Below are positions 1-9,166 of a stretch of 64,000 bases of DNA, piece after piece. The stretch covers positions 149,960 through 213,959 of the forward strand of contig NZ_CP015441.1 of NCBI RefSeq assembly GCF_001077815.2. The letters are read 5' to 3'. A program made the position numbers and the translations under genes. Source of the stretch: Aurantiacibacter atlanticus (GTDB taxonomy: Bacteria > Pseudomonadota > Alphaproteobacteria > Sphingomonadales > Sphingomonadaceae). The notes under the pieces were generated by a model. It made no database searches. It was not told the origin of the DNA and saw only the letters and a list, made by a program, of their open reading frames with translations. Position 1 is the first letter of the stretch; each line of letters begins with the position of its first letter.

Positions 1-540
1 CGCAAGGCTGTCGGCAGGTCTGGCCGATCCCGAAGCGACGGCACTGACTGCGACCGGAACGAAGTCCCTTAAGCTGTCCAGAGAGTCGCGCGCAAGAGCG
101 AGGCGCTGCTGAGCATAATACAGGCCAATCCAAGCCGTCCCGGCCTCGGCGAGGATGGAACGTTCGGACAAGCCAAGACGGGCTTCGGCAATACCGATTT
201 CGGATCCGGCAAGGCCGTATCGTGCTCGCCGCCTGGCAAGATTGGGAATTTCCTGCTCGATGCCCACCGCGAGCTGCGTCGGCAATTGCGCATACGGATT
301 AAATGCAGCGGGTCCGGTGACCGGCAAGTTCATCACGCCTGCACGAACGCGTGGATCGGGCAATTCGTCCGCTGCGTCCGCAGCATCGCGCCTCGCCTGT
401 ACACGCAAAGCGCCCGCTTCAAGCATGGGCTGTTCCGCCCGCGCCGCCGCAAGGGTTTCTTCATAGCCGACCGACTGCGCTTGGGCAGCCTGCGCGACCA
501 GCAGGGCCGAAAACGGCACCCAACCAATTCGCCAGTTCAT
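1..540 (-). CDS. TolC/CusC-like outer-membrane efflux channel, partial
   Basis: The reading frame opens with ATG at 540 and stays open to the left edge, so only the N-terminal ~180 residues are present. A signal peptide (about residues 1-21, ending in an AQA-type site) is followed by the alpha-helical repeat typical of TolC-family proteins, including 'EQEIPNLARRRARYG', the stretch that in CzcC/CusC precedes the barrel strands. This family forms the outer-membrane exit duct of tripartite RND metal pumps. The small secreted-protein gene at 658-1008 lies upstream on the same strand, as in copper or silver Cus-type operons; the adaptor and pump should lie left of the window. Copper as substrate is inference only. 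Confidence 0.85.
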   Translation of the reverse strand, partial: MNWRIGWVPFSALLVAQAAQAQSVGYEETLAAARAEQPMLEAGALRVQARRDAADAADELPDPRVRAGVMNLPVTGPAAFNPYAQLPTQLAVGIEQEIPNLARRRARYGLAGSEIGIAEARLGLSERSILAEAGTAWIGLYYAQQRLALARDSLDSLRDFVPVAVSAVASGSARPADSLA

Positions 541-657
541 AAATCTCACTCGTGCAGAGCGAGCTGACGACATAACATGCCGCACCGGCGAAGACCGGTT
601 CGTGCGGCTGCATCGTTCGTCAGTCTCGCAAAAGTCGCAACGCGCCTTCAGGGAAAA

Positions 658-1008
658 CTAGACGGTGAGGATTGGTTTTGGAGGAGGCGATTCCGGTCGC
701 GGTGGATCTGTTTCAAACCACGGGGCCGCAGAAACAAGGTAGCTCGGTACCAAACGAAGGGGCGCACCCTCCATTTCAGTCGCATTCGACAGAGCCAAAG
801 GCGGCAAGCAATTCATGGCAATCACGCAATCGAGCGTCATGCTGGAACATGGTCCTGCCGGATCGGTGGATGTATCGTTATCGGCCATCTCGGCACAGTC
901 GCTCATCTCCGCCGCCTCGATCTGAGGAAGGGCTGCCGCATTCGCTCCAACCTGGACAAAGAGTCCGAAGCCAAAAAGGATCAAGGTCAAGGTACGAATG
1001 AACTTCAC
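658..1008 (-). CDS. small secreted Cys-containing protein
   Basis: This is a 116-residue protein with a clear signal peptide (about residues 1-25, ending in 'GANAAA'). The mature part has four spaced cysteines (around 'SDCAEM', 'GPCSSM', 'LDCVIAMNC') and a proline-rich C-terminus. The start codon is GTG and the Shine-Dalgarno is weak. I do not recognise a family. Its place directly upstream of a CusC-like channel on the same strand suggests the first gene of a metal-efflux operon, possibly a periplasmic metal-sensing or binding protein, but no function can be read from the sequence. Confidence 0.6.
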   Translation of the reverse strand: MKFIRTLTLILFGFGLFVQVGANAAALPQIEAAEMSDCAEMADNDTSTDPAGPCSSMTLDCVIAMNCLPPLALSNATEMEGAPLRLVPSYLVSAAPWFETDPPRPESPPPKPILTV

Positions 1009-1121
1009 CGGCCCGAGATAGTCGGGGGCGAGGCGATTGACAAGTAACGAGCGATTGCGGACGGGGACCGATCAGATCGCCCCGTCCGCTTTATCCGCGT
1101 AAAATCAATAGTCTTGTGCGA

Positions 1122-1565
1122 CTAGCAGCATCCCGCCGAAGCTGGCTCCGAACTGGCCTCCGATACCTCGCGCACGAGGTCGCCGGTTTCCTTCTCGGCT
1201 GCACTTCTGGCGATATCGGCCTGCGCAACGATGCCGCAACATTTGCCCTCGTCATCGACCACCGGAAGCCGGCGAACCTGATTGTCTTCCATCTTGGCGC
1301 AGCATTCATCGACACTCGCATTGACGCTGACAGTGACAGGTGACGACGTCATCACTTCCTCCACGCTTTGATCGGAGGAATAGCCTTTGGCAACACACCG
1401 GCAGGCGATGTCCCTGTCAGTCACCACACCCACCAAAGCGCCGGAATCGTCGACAACGGGGATTTGGCCGCAATCATTATCGACCATCAGTAAAGCTGCC
1501 TCTTGCACGGTGCTCGATGGATTGCAGCATGCGGGGTTCGATGTCATTACGTCTTGGGCCTTCAT
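1122..1565 (-). CDS. CBS-domain pair protein, Cys-rich
   Basis: About 147 residues forming two tandem CBS motifs ('MKAQDVMTSNPACC...VTDRDIACR' and 'VEEVMTSSPVTVS...IVAQADIAR'), the typical adenosyl-ligand-binding Bateman module. I start it at 1565 because AGGAGG lies just upstream; an upstream in-frame ATG at 1628 lacks a ribosome site. There are about eleven cysteines, several as CC pairs, including the last two residues. From memory several of these are shared by related stand-alone CBS proteins, so they need not mean metal binding. The gene stands alone between the Cus-like genes and a divergent epimerase fusion. A stress- or energy-sensing role is inferred from the family. Confidence 0.85.
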   Translation of the reverse strand: MKAQDVMTSNPACCNPSSTVQEAALLMVDNDCGQIPVVDDSGALVGVVTDRDIACRCVAKGYSSDQSVEEVMTSSPVTVSVNASVDECCAKMEDNQVRRLPVVDDEGKCCGIVAQADIARSAAEKETGDLVREVSEASSEPASAGCC

Positions 1566-1911
1566 GTCGCCTCCTACTCTTCGAAAATTGTAGTTTGATA
1601 TGACAGAACTACGGTCTCCCCTTACCATGTGTTCCTATTTCAAAGCCGACTCGTTGGTCTTTCGCGCTGGTCCGTATTATCGGCTGCCGAGGAAACCCGA
1701 GGCTCGGCAGGAAGGGTGCCGTTAGTTAAATCCAATGCCCGCTCGCTGCGGAAATTGCTCTCGATGTGAGGGAAATCGATCGTTATTTCGTAACACGGAG
1801 AAGGACTGCGTTTTCCCGCACGCTTTCGGGTTGGAAACTCTGTTAGATTGAGGTTTTTAGGCACCGCTCAAGGGTCGTGAGGTCGTTCAAAGTCGAAGCA
1901 AGGATCATATC

Positions 1912-4452
1912 TTGACTGACAACTCCGATAAACCTGTCGTGATCGTTACTGGCTCGAGCGGCTATATCGGCTCAGCCATCGTAAAGAAGCTTGCAGCGAA
2001 TTACCGTGTGATCGGATTCGACCGAGACGCATCGCCACATCCCCCGGCAGAGGCCGAGTGCGTCTGCGTCGATGTGACCGACCAGGCGAGCATCGATGCC
2101 GCCTTCGAACGCGTTCGAACCGCCTATGGCAAAAGGATCGCCTCCTTCGTGCACCTTGCTGCCTATTTCGATCTTACCGGTGAACCGAACCCCAAATATG
2201 ACGCGGTGACGGTCAAGGGAACCGGTCGATTGCTCGACGCACTTCAGGATTTCGAAATCGACCAGTTCGTGTTCGTGAGCACGATGCTGGTCCATGCCCC
2301 CATCAAGGGCGGCGGGCTGATCGACGAGACCTCGCCGCTGGACACGGATCTGCCCTACCGCGAATCGAAGGTCCGCACCGAGGAGTTGATCCGCGAGAAG
2401 CGCGGCGACATCAATGCGGTCTTCGTGCGGCCTGCGGGCGTATACGACGATGAGGGCCATTCGGCGTTTCTGGCACAGCAGGTCGCGCGAATTTACGAGA
2501 AGCGGCCGAGCGCCCGCGTCTATCCCGGTGACCTCGACACCGGACAGCCATATTTGCACCTTGAGGATTTGCTCGACGGGATCGAGCGCATCGTCGACCG
2601 GCGGAGCGAGCTTCCCAGTGAATGGCCGGTTCTTCTCGGCGAAGATGACGTGATGTCCTATGGCGAACTGCAAAAGTCGCTTGGACGCCTGATCCACGAT
2701 GAGGACTGGACGACGCGCACGGTGCCGAAGGGCCTCGCTAAGACCGGCGCCTGGGTCGAAAACGAAGTGCTTGGCGAAGAGACTTTCATCCGGCCGTGGA
2801 TGGTGGACATTTCGGACGACCACTACGAACTCGATCTTAGCAATGCCCGCGAGAACCTGGACTGGGCACCCCGGCACAAGCTGAGGACGACCCTTCCACA
2901 AATCGTCGAAGGTCTGAAAGCCGATCCGCCCGCCTGGTACGCTGAGAACAAGCTCAATGCCGCGCGGGTGGCCGGTAGCCATTTCGATGAAGCCGATGAG
3001 GCAGAGCCTGCTCCGCTTAGCGAAGACGCTCTGGCGGAGCACTCCGGTCAAATGCGCAAGATGCATTTCAACATGCTCTGGGTTCATTGGTTCACGATGT
3101 TGCTCGGCCTCTGGCTCGCGACCACACCGTTTGTCTTCGGGACCTTCGACCAAAACGAATTTGCCACTGCGGTCACGCGCATAACCGAGGATCGCGATCT
3201 CTGGGATCCTGCGCTACGAAGCTGGCTGACGGCCTGGAACGATGTCGTGAGCGGCGTGCTGATCATGATCTTCGCGGCCATTTCCCTTTCGCCGCGCGGA
3301 GGCTGGGCGCAATGGGCGAACACCTGTATCGGCATCTGGCTGCTCGGCGCCCCGTTGCTGTTCTGGACGCCCGATGCTGCCGTCTATGCCAACGACACTT
3401 TCATCGGCGCACTGGTGATCGCTTTCACCATCCTGGTGCCCATGATGCCGGGCATGGCTCCGGAAGGCATGATGGACGACAGCGACGTGCCGCCGGGTTG
3501 GACCTATTCGCCCTCGACCTATGTCCAGCGCATGCCGATCATTATTCTCGGCGCCGTCGGCTTCTTCCTTTCGCGCATTCTCACTGCGTACCAGCTGGGC
3601 CATATCGACGGGGTTTGGGAGCCGTTCTTCGCATCCCCAAGCGCGCTCAATGGCACCGAATACATCATCACTTCCGATGTCTCCAAGGCCTGGCCGGTGG
3701 CCGATGGCGGCATCGGTGCGATGAGCTACATGTTCGAGATCCTGATGGGAGTCATGGGCGGAAGGGCCCGCTGGCGGACCATGCCCTGGATGGTGACGCT
3801 GTTCGGCATCGTCGTCGTGCCCCTTGGCGTGATCAGCATTTACTTCATCATTATCCAGCCGATCATGATCGGCACCTATTGCACGATCTGCCTCATGGCG
3901 GCGGCCGCGATGCTGATCATGATCCCCTATTCGCTCGACGAGCTGGTCGCGATGGGCCAGTTCCTGGTTCTCAACACGCGGCGCGGGCGACCGTTCTGGC
4001 GCTCGTTCTTCCGCGGCGACGCGCTGCCAGGCGGCAGCAAGGACTCACATCCCGGTTTCGATGCTCCGCTCGCGGCGATCGGCGGTTCGGCGGCGCGCGG
4101 GGTCACGGTCCCATGGACATTGGCCATCAGTGTGCTGATCGGTGCTTTCCTGATGTTCTCCAGGCTCGTTCTTGGGAATGTACCGCCTCTTGCTGACAGC
4201 GACCATCTGGTCGGCGCGCTGGTCATCACGGTATCGGTAATTGCCATGGCGGAGGTCGCAAGGCCATTGCGCTTTCTCAACGTCGCGTTCGGTGCCTGGC
4301 TCATCGTGGCTCCGTGGCTTATGGACGGAGGCGCCAGTACTGTTGGCAACGTTGTCGGTACGATGCTCGGAGCGCTTCTGATTGTACTGAGCCTGCCAAG
4401 AGGGCATCGGAGCGACGAACATTACGGAAGCTGGGACCGGTTCGTTGTTTAG
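1912..4452 (+). CDS. NAD-dependent epimerase - SPW repeat - VKOR-like membrane fusion protein
   Basis: An 846-residue protein in three parts. Residues 1-~330 are an extended SDR/epimerase (GxxGxxG in 'VTGSSGYIGSAI', catalytic YxxxK in 'PYRESK'). From ~385 it is a polytopic membrane protein: SPW-type repeats ('WVHWFTMLLGLWLATTPF', 'WANTCIGIWLLGAPLLF', again near 785-800) surround a four-helix segment with a CxxC pair (C657, C660 in 'TYCTICL') like the active site of vitamin K epoxide reductases. Start is TTG at 1912 with AAGGA ten bases upstream; no ATG fits better. Joining a soluble NAD-binding enzyme to a quinone/disulfide-type membrane module suggests redox or cell-envelope work. The substrate is unknown. 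Confidence 0.82.
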   Translation: MTDNSDKPVVIVTGSSGYIGSAIVKKLAANYRVIGFDRDASPHPPAEAECVCVDVTDQASIDAAFERVRTAYGKRIASFVHLAAYFDLTGEPNPKYDAVTVKGTGRLLDALQDFEIDQFVFVSTMLVHAPIKGGGLIDETSPLDTDLPYRESKVRTEELIREKRGDINAVFVRPAGVYDDEGHSAFLAQQVARIYEKRPSARVYPGDLDTGQPYLHLEDLLDGIERIVDRRSELPSEWPVLLGEDDVMSYGELQKSLGRLIHDEDWTTRTVPKGLAKTGAWVENEVLGEETFIRPWMVDISDDHYELDLSNARENLDWAPRHKLRTTLPQIVEGLKADPPAWYAENKLNAARVAGSHFDEADEAEPAPLSEDALAEHSGQMRKMHFNMLWVHWFTMLLGLWLATTPFVFGTFDQNEFATAVTRITEDRDLWDPALRSWLTAWNDVVSGVLIMIFAAISLSPRGGWAQWANTCIGIWLLGAPLLFWTPDAAVYANDTFIGALVIAFTILVPMMPGMAPEGMMDDSDVPPGWTYSPSTYVQRMPIIILGAVGFFLSRILTAYQLGHIDGVWEPFFASPSALNGTEYIITSDVSKAWPVADGGIGAMSYMFEILMGVMGGRARWRTMPWMVTLFGIVVVPLGVISIYFIIIQPIMIGTYCTICLMAAAAMLIMIPYSLDELVAMGQFLVLNTRRGRPFWRSFFRGDALPGGSKDSHPGFDAPLAAIGGSAARGVTVPWTLAISVLIGAFLMFSRLVLGNVPPLADSDHLVGALVITVSVIAMAEVARPLRFLNVAFGAWLIVAPWLMDGGASTVGNVVGTMLGALLIVLSLPRGHRSDEHYGSWDRFVV

Positions 4453-4499
4453 CGGATCGGCATGGCGATGGCGGAGCCAATGCAATAGGATGGTGAGCT

Positions 4500-4973
4500 T
4501 TGGAGCCTATTAATACGGGTAGGCCCGAAGCAGTGTGGCGGGGCGCGCATCCCGCCCTGTGGATCGCCATTTTCGGCGGACTGATTGCCTTCGCCTGGGA
4601 AATGTTCCAGCTCCCGTTCTACAGCACTGACGGGCTTGGTCCTGTTGAAGCCGCATACCGATGTGGTCTGGCATCGTTCGGTGACGCGGGTATCATGGTG
4701 GCGGCCTATCTGGGCGCCTCGTTGGGAAACCGCCGAACACCTTGGCTTGTCGACTGGCCAATATCCCGCTTCCTTATCTATCTCGCCATCGGTCTCGCGA
4801 TAACATCCGTGGTCGAAATATTGGCCGTTGGGGCTGCCTGGGGCTGGACCTACAGTCCCACTATGCCGCTAGTCCCTGGGACAAAGATCGGACTCGTTCC
4901 CATAATCATGTGGGTTCTTGTCCCGACCGCGACCCTTTGGCTCTCACGAAAAATGGGACTTGGGTCAGCCTAG
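4500..4973 (+). CDS. four-TM membrane protein
   Basis: 157 residues with four hydrophobic segments (about 20-37, 62-78, 92-112, 130-148) and short polar loops. The start is TTG with a weak AGGAT site upstream. It lies 47 bases after the epimerase-SPW-VKOR gene on the same strand and may be cotranscribed. I do not recognise a domain. The loop 'AAYRCGLASFGDAGIM' between helices 1 and 2 is a feature to search with. Confidence 0.65.
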   Translation: MEPINTGRPEAVWRGAHPALWIAIFGGLIAFAWEMFQLPFYSTDGLGPVEAAYRCGLASFGDAGIMVAAYLGASLGNRRTPWLVDWPISRFLIYLAIGLAITSVVEILAVGAAWGWTYSPTMPLVPGTKIGLVPIIMWVLVPTATLWLSRKMGLGSA

Positions 4974-5253
4974 TCGAAGCGAGCGAAAGTGATTCCTAAT
5001 GAGCAGCGGTCGCCGGGATGAGCAGCGCGACGAATTGCATCAAGACTGTCACCATCAGGAGAGACAATCGTTACCCGGCCGCCGAAAACATCACCGTCTC
5101 CGGAGTCCACCGCAAGGATGGTTTTGATGGACCAGTACTCATGCGGTCACCTGCAATAATTGAAAGCGGTTGGCCTTCAATGGGCTTTGAAAGGAAGTTA
5201 GCGTAAGCCAGCAGAGGTCGTGCTATCACGTAACTGCCTGTCGGAGTCCCTTC

Positions 5254-5871
5254 TCAAGCAGAGCGCAACTCACCGCGCGCTTGACCGAATACCTCAATAC
5301 TGCCCCAAATTGCTAGGCTGGCCATAATGGCGGCCACGACCAGGTCGGGCCACGCGCGCCCGGTTCCGAAGACACCCAGCGCCGCGCCCAGAACCGCTAC
5401 ATTGCCGATCGCGTCGTTGCGCGAGCAAATCCACACCGAGCGCATGTTGGCATCACCCGTGCGAAACCGGAACAACATCGCGGCAACTGCGAGATTCACC
5501 GCAAGCGCGACGGTTCCGATAATGCCCATGGTCCCGGCGTCCGGCGAGGCACCGACAAAGAAACCCCAGATCGCGGAGCCAAGCACCCATAGCCCGAACG
5601 CCAGCATGGTCGCTGCTTTGGCAATGGCTGCGCAAGCGCGCCACGCAAGCGCCATTCCGGCAACGCAGAGACTTATGGCGTAATTTGCCGCATCGCCCAG
5701 AAAATCGAGTGCGTCAGCCTGCAATGCACGCGAATCAGCAGCAAGGCCCGCCACGATTTCGACGCTGAACATAACCGCATTGAGAATGAGAGCGATCCAC
5801 AGGATACGGCGCCACAGCGGATCATTATTCGCCTCGACGTCCTCGACAGGACCGCAGCAATTTTTTCCCAT
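5254..5871 (-). CDS. small CDF-like cation efflux protein without C-terminal domain
   Basis: 205 residues with five or six TM segments of the cation diffusion facilitator type ('ALQADALDFLGDAANYAIS', 'WICSRNDAIGNVAVLG'), but without the cytosolic C-terminal domain of CzcD/YiiP. The usual HxxxD metal-site pairs read DxxxD and NDxxxN here. The N-terminus carries 'KNCCGP', a possible metal-docking cysteine pair. It is divergent from the MerR gene at 5946, and its promoter is the MerR-type operator at 5898-5928, so metal-induced expression is expected. Related small CDF proteins are coded at 12648, 21060 and 41903. Confidence 0.85.
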   Translation of the reverse strand: MGKNCCGPVEDVEANNDPLWRRILWIALILNAVMFSVEIVAGLAADSRALQADALDFLGDAANYAISLCVAGMALAWRACAAIAKAATMLAFGLWVLGSAIWGFFVGASPDAGTMGIIGTVALAVNLAVAAMLFRFRTGDANMRSVWICSRNDAIGNVAVLGAALGVFGTGRAWPDLVVAAIMASLAIWGSIEVFGQARGELRSA

Positions 5872-5897
5872 TCGCTCGACTCCTTGTGTCGAATCGA

Positions 5898-5928
5898 TTT
5901 ATACACCTTGTAGTCGCTACAAGGTCAA
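5898..5928 (-). promoter_or_regulatory. MerR-type promoter/operator
   Basis: Read on the minus strand: -35 TTGACC (5928-5923), a 19-bp spacer, then -10 TATAAA (5903-5898). A perfect 9-bp inverted repeat, ACCTTGTAG and CTACAAGGT separated by TCG (5905-5925), fills the spacer. The over-long spacer with a dyad is the known signature of promoters underwound by MerR-family activators. It should drive the CDF gene ending at 5254, and the repressor/activator is coded on the other side. Confidence 0.85.
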
Positions 5929-5945
5929 GCGATCGAGGGAAGCCT

Positions 5946-6344
5946 ATGCGGATCGGTGAACTCGCCCGCGCGGCGGGCGTAAAAGCGGAAACCATCCGTT
6001 ACTATGAACGCGAGGGCGTTCTCGCGTCCCCGCCCCGCACACAGGCCAACTATCGCGACTACGGTCCCGAGCACGCCCGGAGACTGAATTTCATTCGCCG
6101 CGCGCGCGACCTGGGGTTTTCCATGACGCGCATTCGCGAACTTCTCGAACTGGCCGACGACCGGTCGCGGGCCTGCCATGCGGTCGACACGCTGGCACGA
6201 GCGCACCTGGGCGAAGTCAACCGCAAGATTGCCGATCTGGAGGCTCTCCGAAGGGAACTGCGCCGGATGCTGGAAAACTGCGAGCAAGGAACGGTCGGCA
6301 CCTGTCTGGTCATTGAAGCGCTCGCCGAGGGGACTGAAGCGTGA
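5946..6344 (+). CDS. MerR-family metal regulator, CadR/PbrR-like
   Basis: 132 residues: N-terminal winged helix ('[24 protein letters not shown]'-type start), dimerisation helix, and cysteines at positions 77, 112 and 120. That spacing closely matches the Cd/Pb-binding cysteines of CadR and PbrR (about 77/112/119), so Cd(II), Pb(II) or Zn(II) sensing is likely. I start it at 5946 because GAGGGAAG lies just upstream and the protein then begins exactly with the HTH; an upstream ATG at 5886 would run through the operator. It overlaps the YnfA-family gene by four bases. Confidence 0.9.
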   Translation: MRIGELARAAGVKAETIRYYEREGVLASPPRTQANYRDYGPEHARRLNFIRRARDLGFSMTRIRELLELADDRSRACHAVDTLARAHLGEVNRKIADLEALRRELRRMLENCEQGTVGTCLVIEALAEGTEA

Positions 6345-6667
6345 ACGCGATATGGATCTATCCCCTTGCCGCGCTCGCCGAGATTGCGGGGTGCTTTGCG
6401 TTCTGGGCCTGGTTCAGAATGGACAGGAGCGCCTGGTGGCTCCTTCCCGGAGTATTGGCGCTCGTGTTGTTCGCCTATCTCCTTGCTCGCATTGAGGCGG
6501 ATGCTGCAGGGCGAGCCTTCGCCGCCTATGGCGGCGTCTATATCACCGCGTCGCTTGGCTGGCTCTGGCTCGTCGAAGATACACAGCCGGATCGCTGGGA
6601 TCTGCTAGGAGCATTGATCTGCCTCGGCGGTGCCACAGTCATCCTTTTCGCGCCACGCGTGGCCTGA
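6341..6667 (+). CDS. YnfA-family (UPF0060) small membrane protein
   Basis: 108 residues, four TM helices, matching the YnfA/UPF0060 pattern ('[14 protein letters not shown]' in helix 1, '[18 protein letters not shown]' in helix 3, '[17 protein letters not shown]' in helix 4). The start is GTG, overlapping the TGA of the MerR gene (GTGA), so translation is coupled. YnfA proteins resemble small multidrug-resistance-type exporters, but their substrate is not settled. The tie to a metal regulator suggests a role in metal stress. Confidence 0.88.
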   Translation: MNAIWIYPLAALAEIAGCFAFWAWFRMDRSAWWLLPGVLALVLFAYLLARIEADAAGRAFAAYGGVYITASLGWLWLVEDTQPDRWDLLGALICLGGATVILFAPRVA

Positions 6668-6680
6668 AAGATCGCGACGA

Positions 6681-6720
6681 ATCCCTGATACTGAAAACAC
6701 CGGTCGACTTTTCAGGGATA
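6681..6720. other. inverted repeat after the YnfA-family gene
   Basis: TCCCTGA (6682-6688) pairs with TCAGGGA (6712-6718). A second register, CTGAAAA with TTTTCAG, is also possible. It starts 14 bases after the ynfA-like stop and could be a terminator stem or an operator. No following T-tract is present, so the role is open. Confidence 0.3.
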
Positions 6721-6913
6721 CGATTGTCGTTCGAGAACCAGGATTCGCGGACGAGCTCACCCCCAGGCGTCCGCAACAGTCTTGGTGGGGAGTTCCGCCC
6801 TGCCCAATCCCGTCTGGCATTCGATCTAGGGTCAGCTTTCATCTCAGTTCTCGCCTCCAAGCACGCAAAATGAAGGGGGCGCGAACATCAACGCCAAAAG
6901 CCTCACGCGGAGT

Positions 6914-9166
6914 TTAAAAACTGACCCGAGCACCACCCACAATGCGCCGCGGAACCCCTGGTCGCAGACCGAACGGGCGCCTGCTCACGGCGTATTGATT
7001 GTCGAGAACATTGTCGACGCGCGCAAACAGGGAGAATTTGTCAGTCAGCGCGTAACTTCCCGCAATATCGAAGACGATGCGATCATCGATCCTCTCGTTT
7101 TCAGCAACGGCTCCGCTTCCTGGATTGTCGCGCAACTCGGAAACGTAGTTGGCGCCAACGGTAGCCGCCGCACGTCCCATGTTTACCCCCGCTTCGACAT
7201 AGAGCTGATGGCGCGCGATGTACGGCAGGTCATCGCCTTCGTTTACGTCGCCAAAAAATTCGCTGTCGAAGCTGCTGTCGAATTCTGCATCCGTGAACGT
7301 GTAGGCAAGCGAGAGCGGGAACGAGACCGAATTGGAAAGGCGAGGTTCAACCGCCGCCGACAGTTCCAGCCCTTTGACCGTAACCGCGCCGCCATTGAAC
7401 TGATCGCCAATATCACCGACGCTGCAGCCCACGGATTGAGTGCAGTTGCCCAGAAGGTTCGAGTAGTCGTTGTAGAAGCCGATCGCGGAGACCTGGACCT
7501 TGTCGCTCCGATAGCGGACCCCGGCTTCGTAGTTCCAGCTTTCCTCGGCCCGTGCATCAGGATTGCCTGGACCGGGAGGTGAGAAACCGCGCGACACACC
7601 TGCCAGCAATATGGCATCACCCAACTCGTAGGTGGCGCCAAGACCTGGCAACCACTGATCGATATTGGTCTGACGGACACGTGTCGGCCCATTTGAGCGA
7701 TCCGGGTCCGACCCGGCATAGTCGAGCCGGGTCAGGTCAATCCCTTCATACCTCAAGCCGGGAGTCAGTGTCAGGGCACCGATCTCGATCCGGTCCTCGA
7801 TATAGAACGCGATCGCCTTTGCTTTCGCTTCCCGGTTGGCTTGCTGACCAAGATCGGTCTGCCGTTCGAAGACGAGATCACCCCCGATCTGTGAGTAGAA
7901 TTCCTCGTTTTGCAGCCTGTCTTCCTCATCCTCGTGGTAGCGGACAGATACGGCAAGGTTGTGCCTCGCGCCGCCCATCTCGAAGGGGCGCTCAAGCGAA
8001 ATCTGAGCGCCTTCGCTGCGATAGACGCGGTTGTTGTTCCGTATGCGAACCGCGCCCTCGAAGCTATCCGCCCCGCGCAAGATGCTAAGCGCCCCGGCAT
8101 TGTCCTCTGGATTAACGAAAACCGAGCTAATTGAATCGAAGCTGCCATCGCCGTCGAAGTCGATATCCTGGAGCTTGGACCAGCTGCGGGCAAAGTCGTT
8201 CCGGTACAGCGTAGCTGTGATCCTCGTTCCGTCAGAAAATGCCAAGCTGCCGGTAACGCGATATTGATCGTGCTCACCGGAAAAAGCGTCGCGCTGGCTT
8301 GCCGCATAGCGACGATAGGGCTCCGCGGCGAAATCGGTGTCGGCAAGTCCAAGGTACGTCTCGTTGGCTTCAAGGTCCGATCGGCCATAGACGAATTCCA
8401 GTCGCGCCTCGACAGGCGCGTCCGGTGCTGTGTGAACAGCCAAGCGTCCACGGTAATCCTGTCGCTCGAAACCGGTGTCGGCGTCGGGAAGCCCATCAAT
8501 CGTCTTGAAGCCGTCGCTGCCCTGCTGGTAGGTTTCAAGCAGCGCGCCGACGTAGTCCGTGTCTCCACCGACCCAGGCCTGTCCCTGATAATAGTCGCGC
8601 GACCCGTATTGCCCGAAAGCGTAGCCAGCCAGCCCGTCGGCCGGAATGTCGGTCGACCGAAGATTGACCGCCCCGCCGATCGTACGGGGCCCATAGCGAA
8701 TGGCGGCGGCCCCTTTCGTGACTTCGACCGCCTGCATGCGCCCGATGGCCGGGAAATAATACGCTGCCGGCGCGGCATAGGGAGCAGGCGCGATCAGCAC
8801 GCCGTCTTCCATGAGCGTGATGTTGCTCGAACGTTCGACCGGACTGCCGCGCAGACCGATATTCGGGAACAAGCCGAACCCGTCTTCCTCCTGCGTGTTG
8901 ATGCCGGGGACCTGCCGCAGGACGCGATTTACATCCCCGTAATCGAACCGGCGCAGATCCTCGCTGTCGATAAGATCGGCCGATCCCGCGATACGGTAGG
9001 GATCGATCCGGCCGCCGACCACGATGATCGAATCCACCGGATTCTCCCGGCGCTCGTCTGCAATCTGTTCGGCGCGCACCTCTCCGTCATCAGGCCCGGT
9101 AGTCTCTTGTGCCACCGCCGGTGCGGACAAAGCGATTGCGAGGGACGAGACGGTAGTACGATACAT
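6914..9166 (-). CDS. TonB-dependent receptor, FecA-like
   Basis: About 750 residues. Signal peptide 1-~20 (ending 'APAVAQE'), a plug domain with the FecA-type signature ('NIGLRGSPVERSSNITLMEDGVLIAPAPY', 'IRYGPRTIGGAVNL'), then a 22-strand barrel ending in the expected aromatic residue ('GGARVSF'). I start it at 9166: AGGAAG lies eight bases upstream and the signal peptide follows at once. FecA relatives import ferric-citrate-type chelates, but plug similarity does not fix the ligand. It lies among metal exporters without a sigma/anti-sigma pair, so it is probably regulated by another metal-responsive factor. Confidence 0.92.
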   Translation of the reverse strand: MYRTTVSSLAIALSAPAVAQETTGPDDGEVRAEQIADERRENPVDSIIVVGGRIDPYRIAGSADLIDSEDLRRFDYGDVNRVLRQVPGINTQEEDGFGLFPNIGLRGSPVERSSNITLMEDGVLIAPAPYAAPAAYYFPAIGRMQAVEVTKGAAAIRYGPRTIGGAVNLRSTDIPADGLAGYAFGQYGSRDYYQGQAWVGGDTDYVGALLETYQQGSDGFKTIDGLPDADTGFERQDYRGRLAVHTAPDAPVEARLEFVYGRSDLEANETYLGLADTDFAAEPYRRYAASQRDAFSGEHDQYRVTGSLAFSDGTRITATLYRNDFARSWSKLQDIDFDGDGSFDSISSVFVNPEDNAGALSILRGADSFEGAVRIRNNNRVYRSEGAQISLERPFEMGGARHNLAVSVRYHEDEEDRLQNEEFYSQIGGDLVFERQTDLGQQANREAKAKAIAFYIEDRIEIGALTLTPGLRYEGIDLTRLDYAGSDPDRSNGPTRVRQTNIDQWLPGLGATYELGDAILLAGVSRGFSPPGPGNPDARAEESWNYEAGVRYRSDKVQVSAIGFYNDYSNLLGNCTQSVGCSVGDIGDQFNGGAVTVKGLELSAAVEPRLSNSVSFPLSLAYTFTDAEFDSSFDSEFFGDVNEGDDLPYIARHQLYVEAGVNMGRAAATVGANYVSELRDNPGSGAVAENERIDDRIVFDIAGSYALTDKFSLFARVDNVLDNQYAVSRRPFGLRPGVPRRIVGGARVSF

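Noticed and set aside
1640..1864. 74-codon minus-strand frame between the CBS gene and the epimerase
   Set aside because: No ribosome site, no recognisable composition, and it lies where the divergent promoters should be.
1972..3153. 393-codon minus-strand frame opposite the epimerase
   Set aside because: Antisense shadow; epimerase motifs fix the plus strand as coding.
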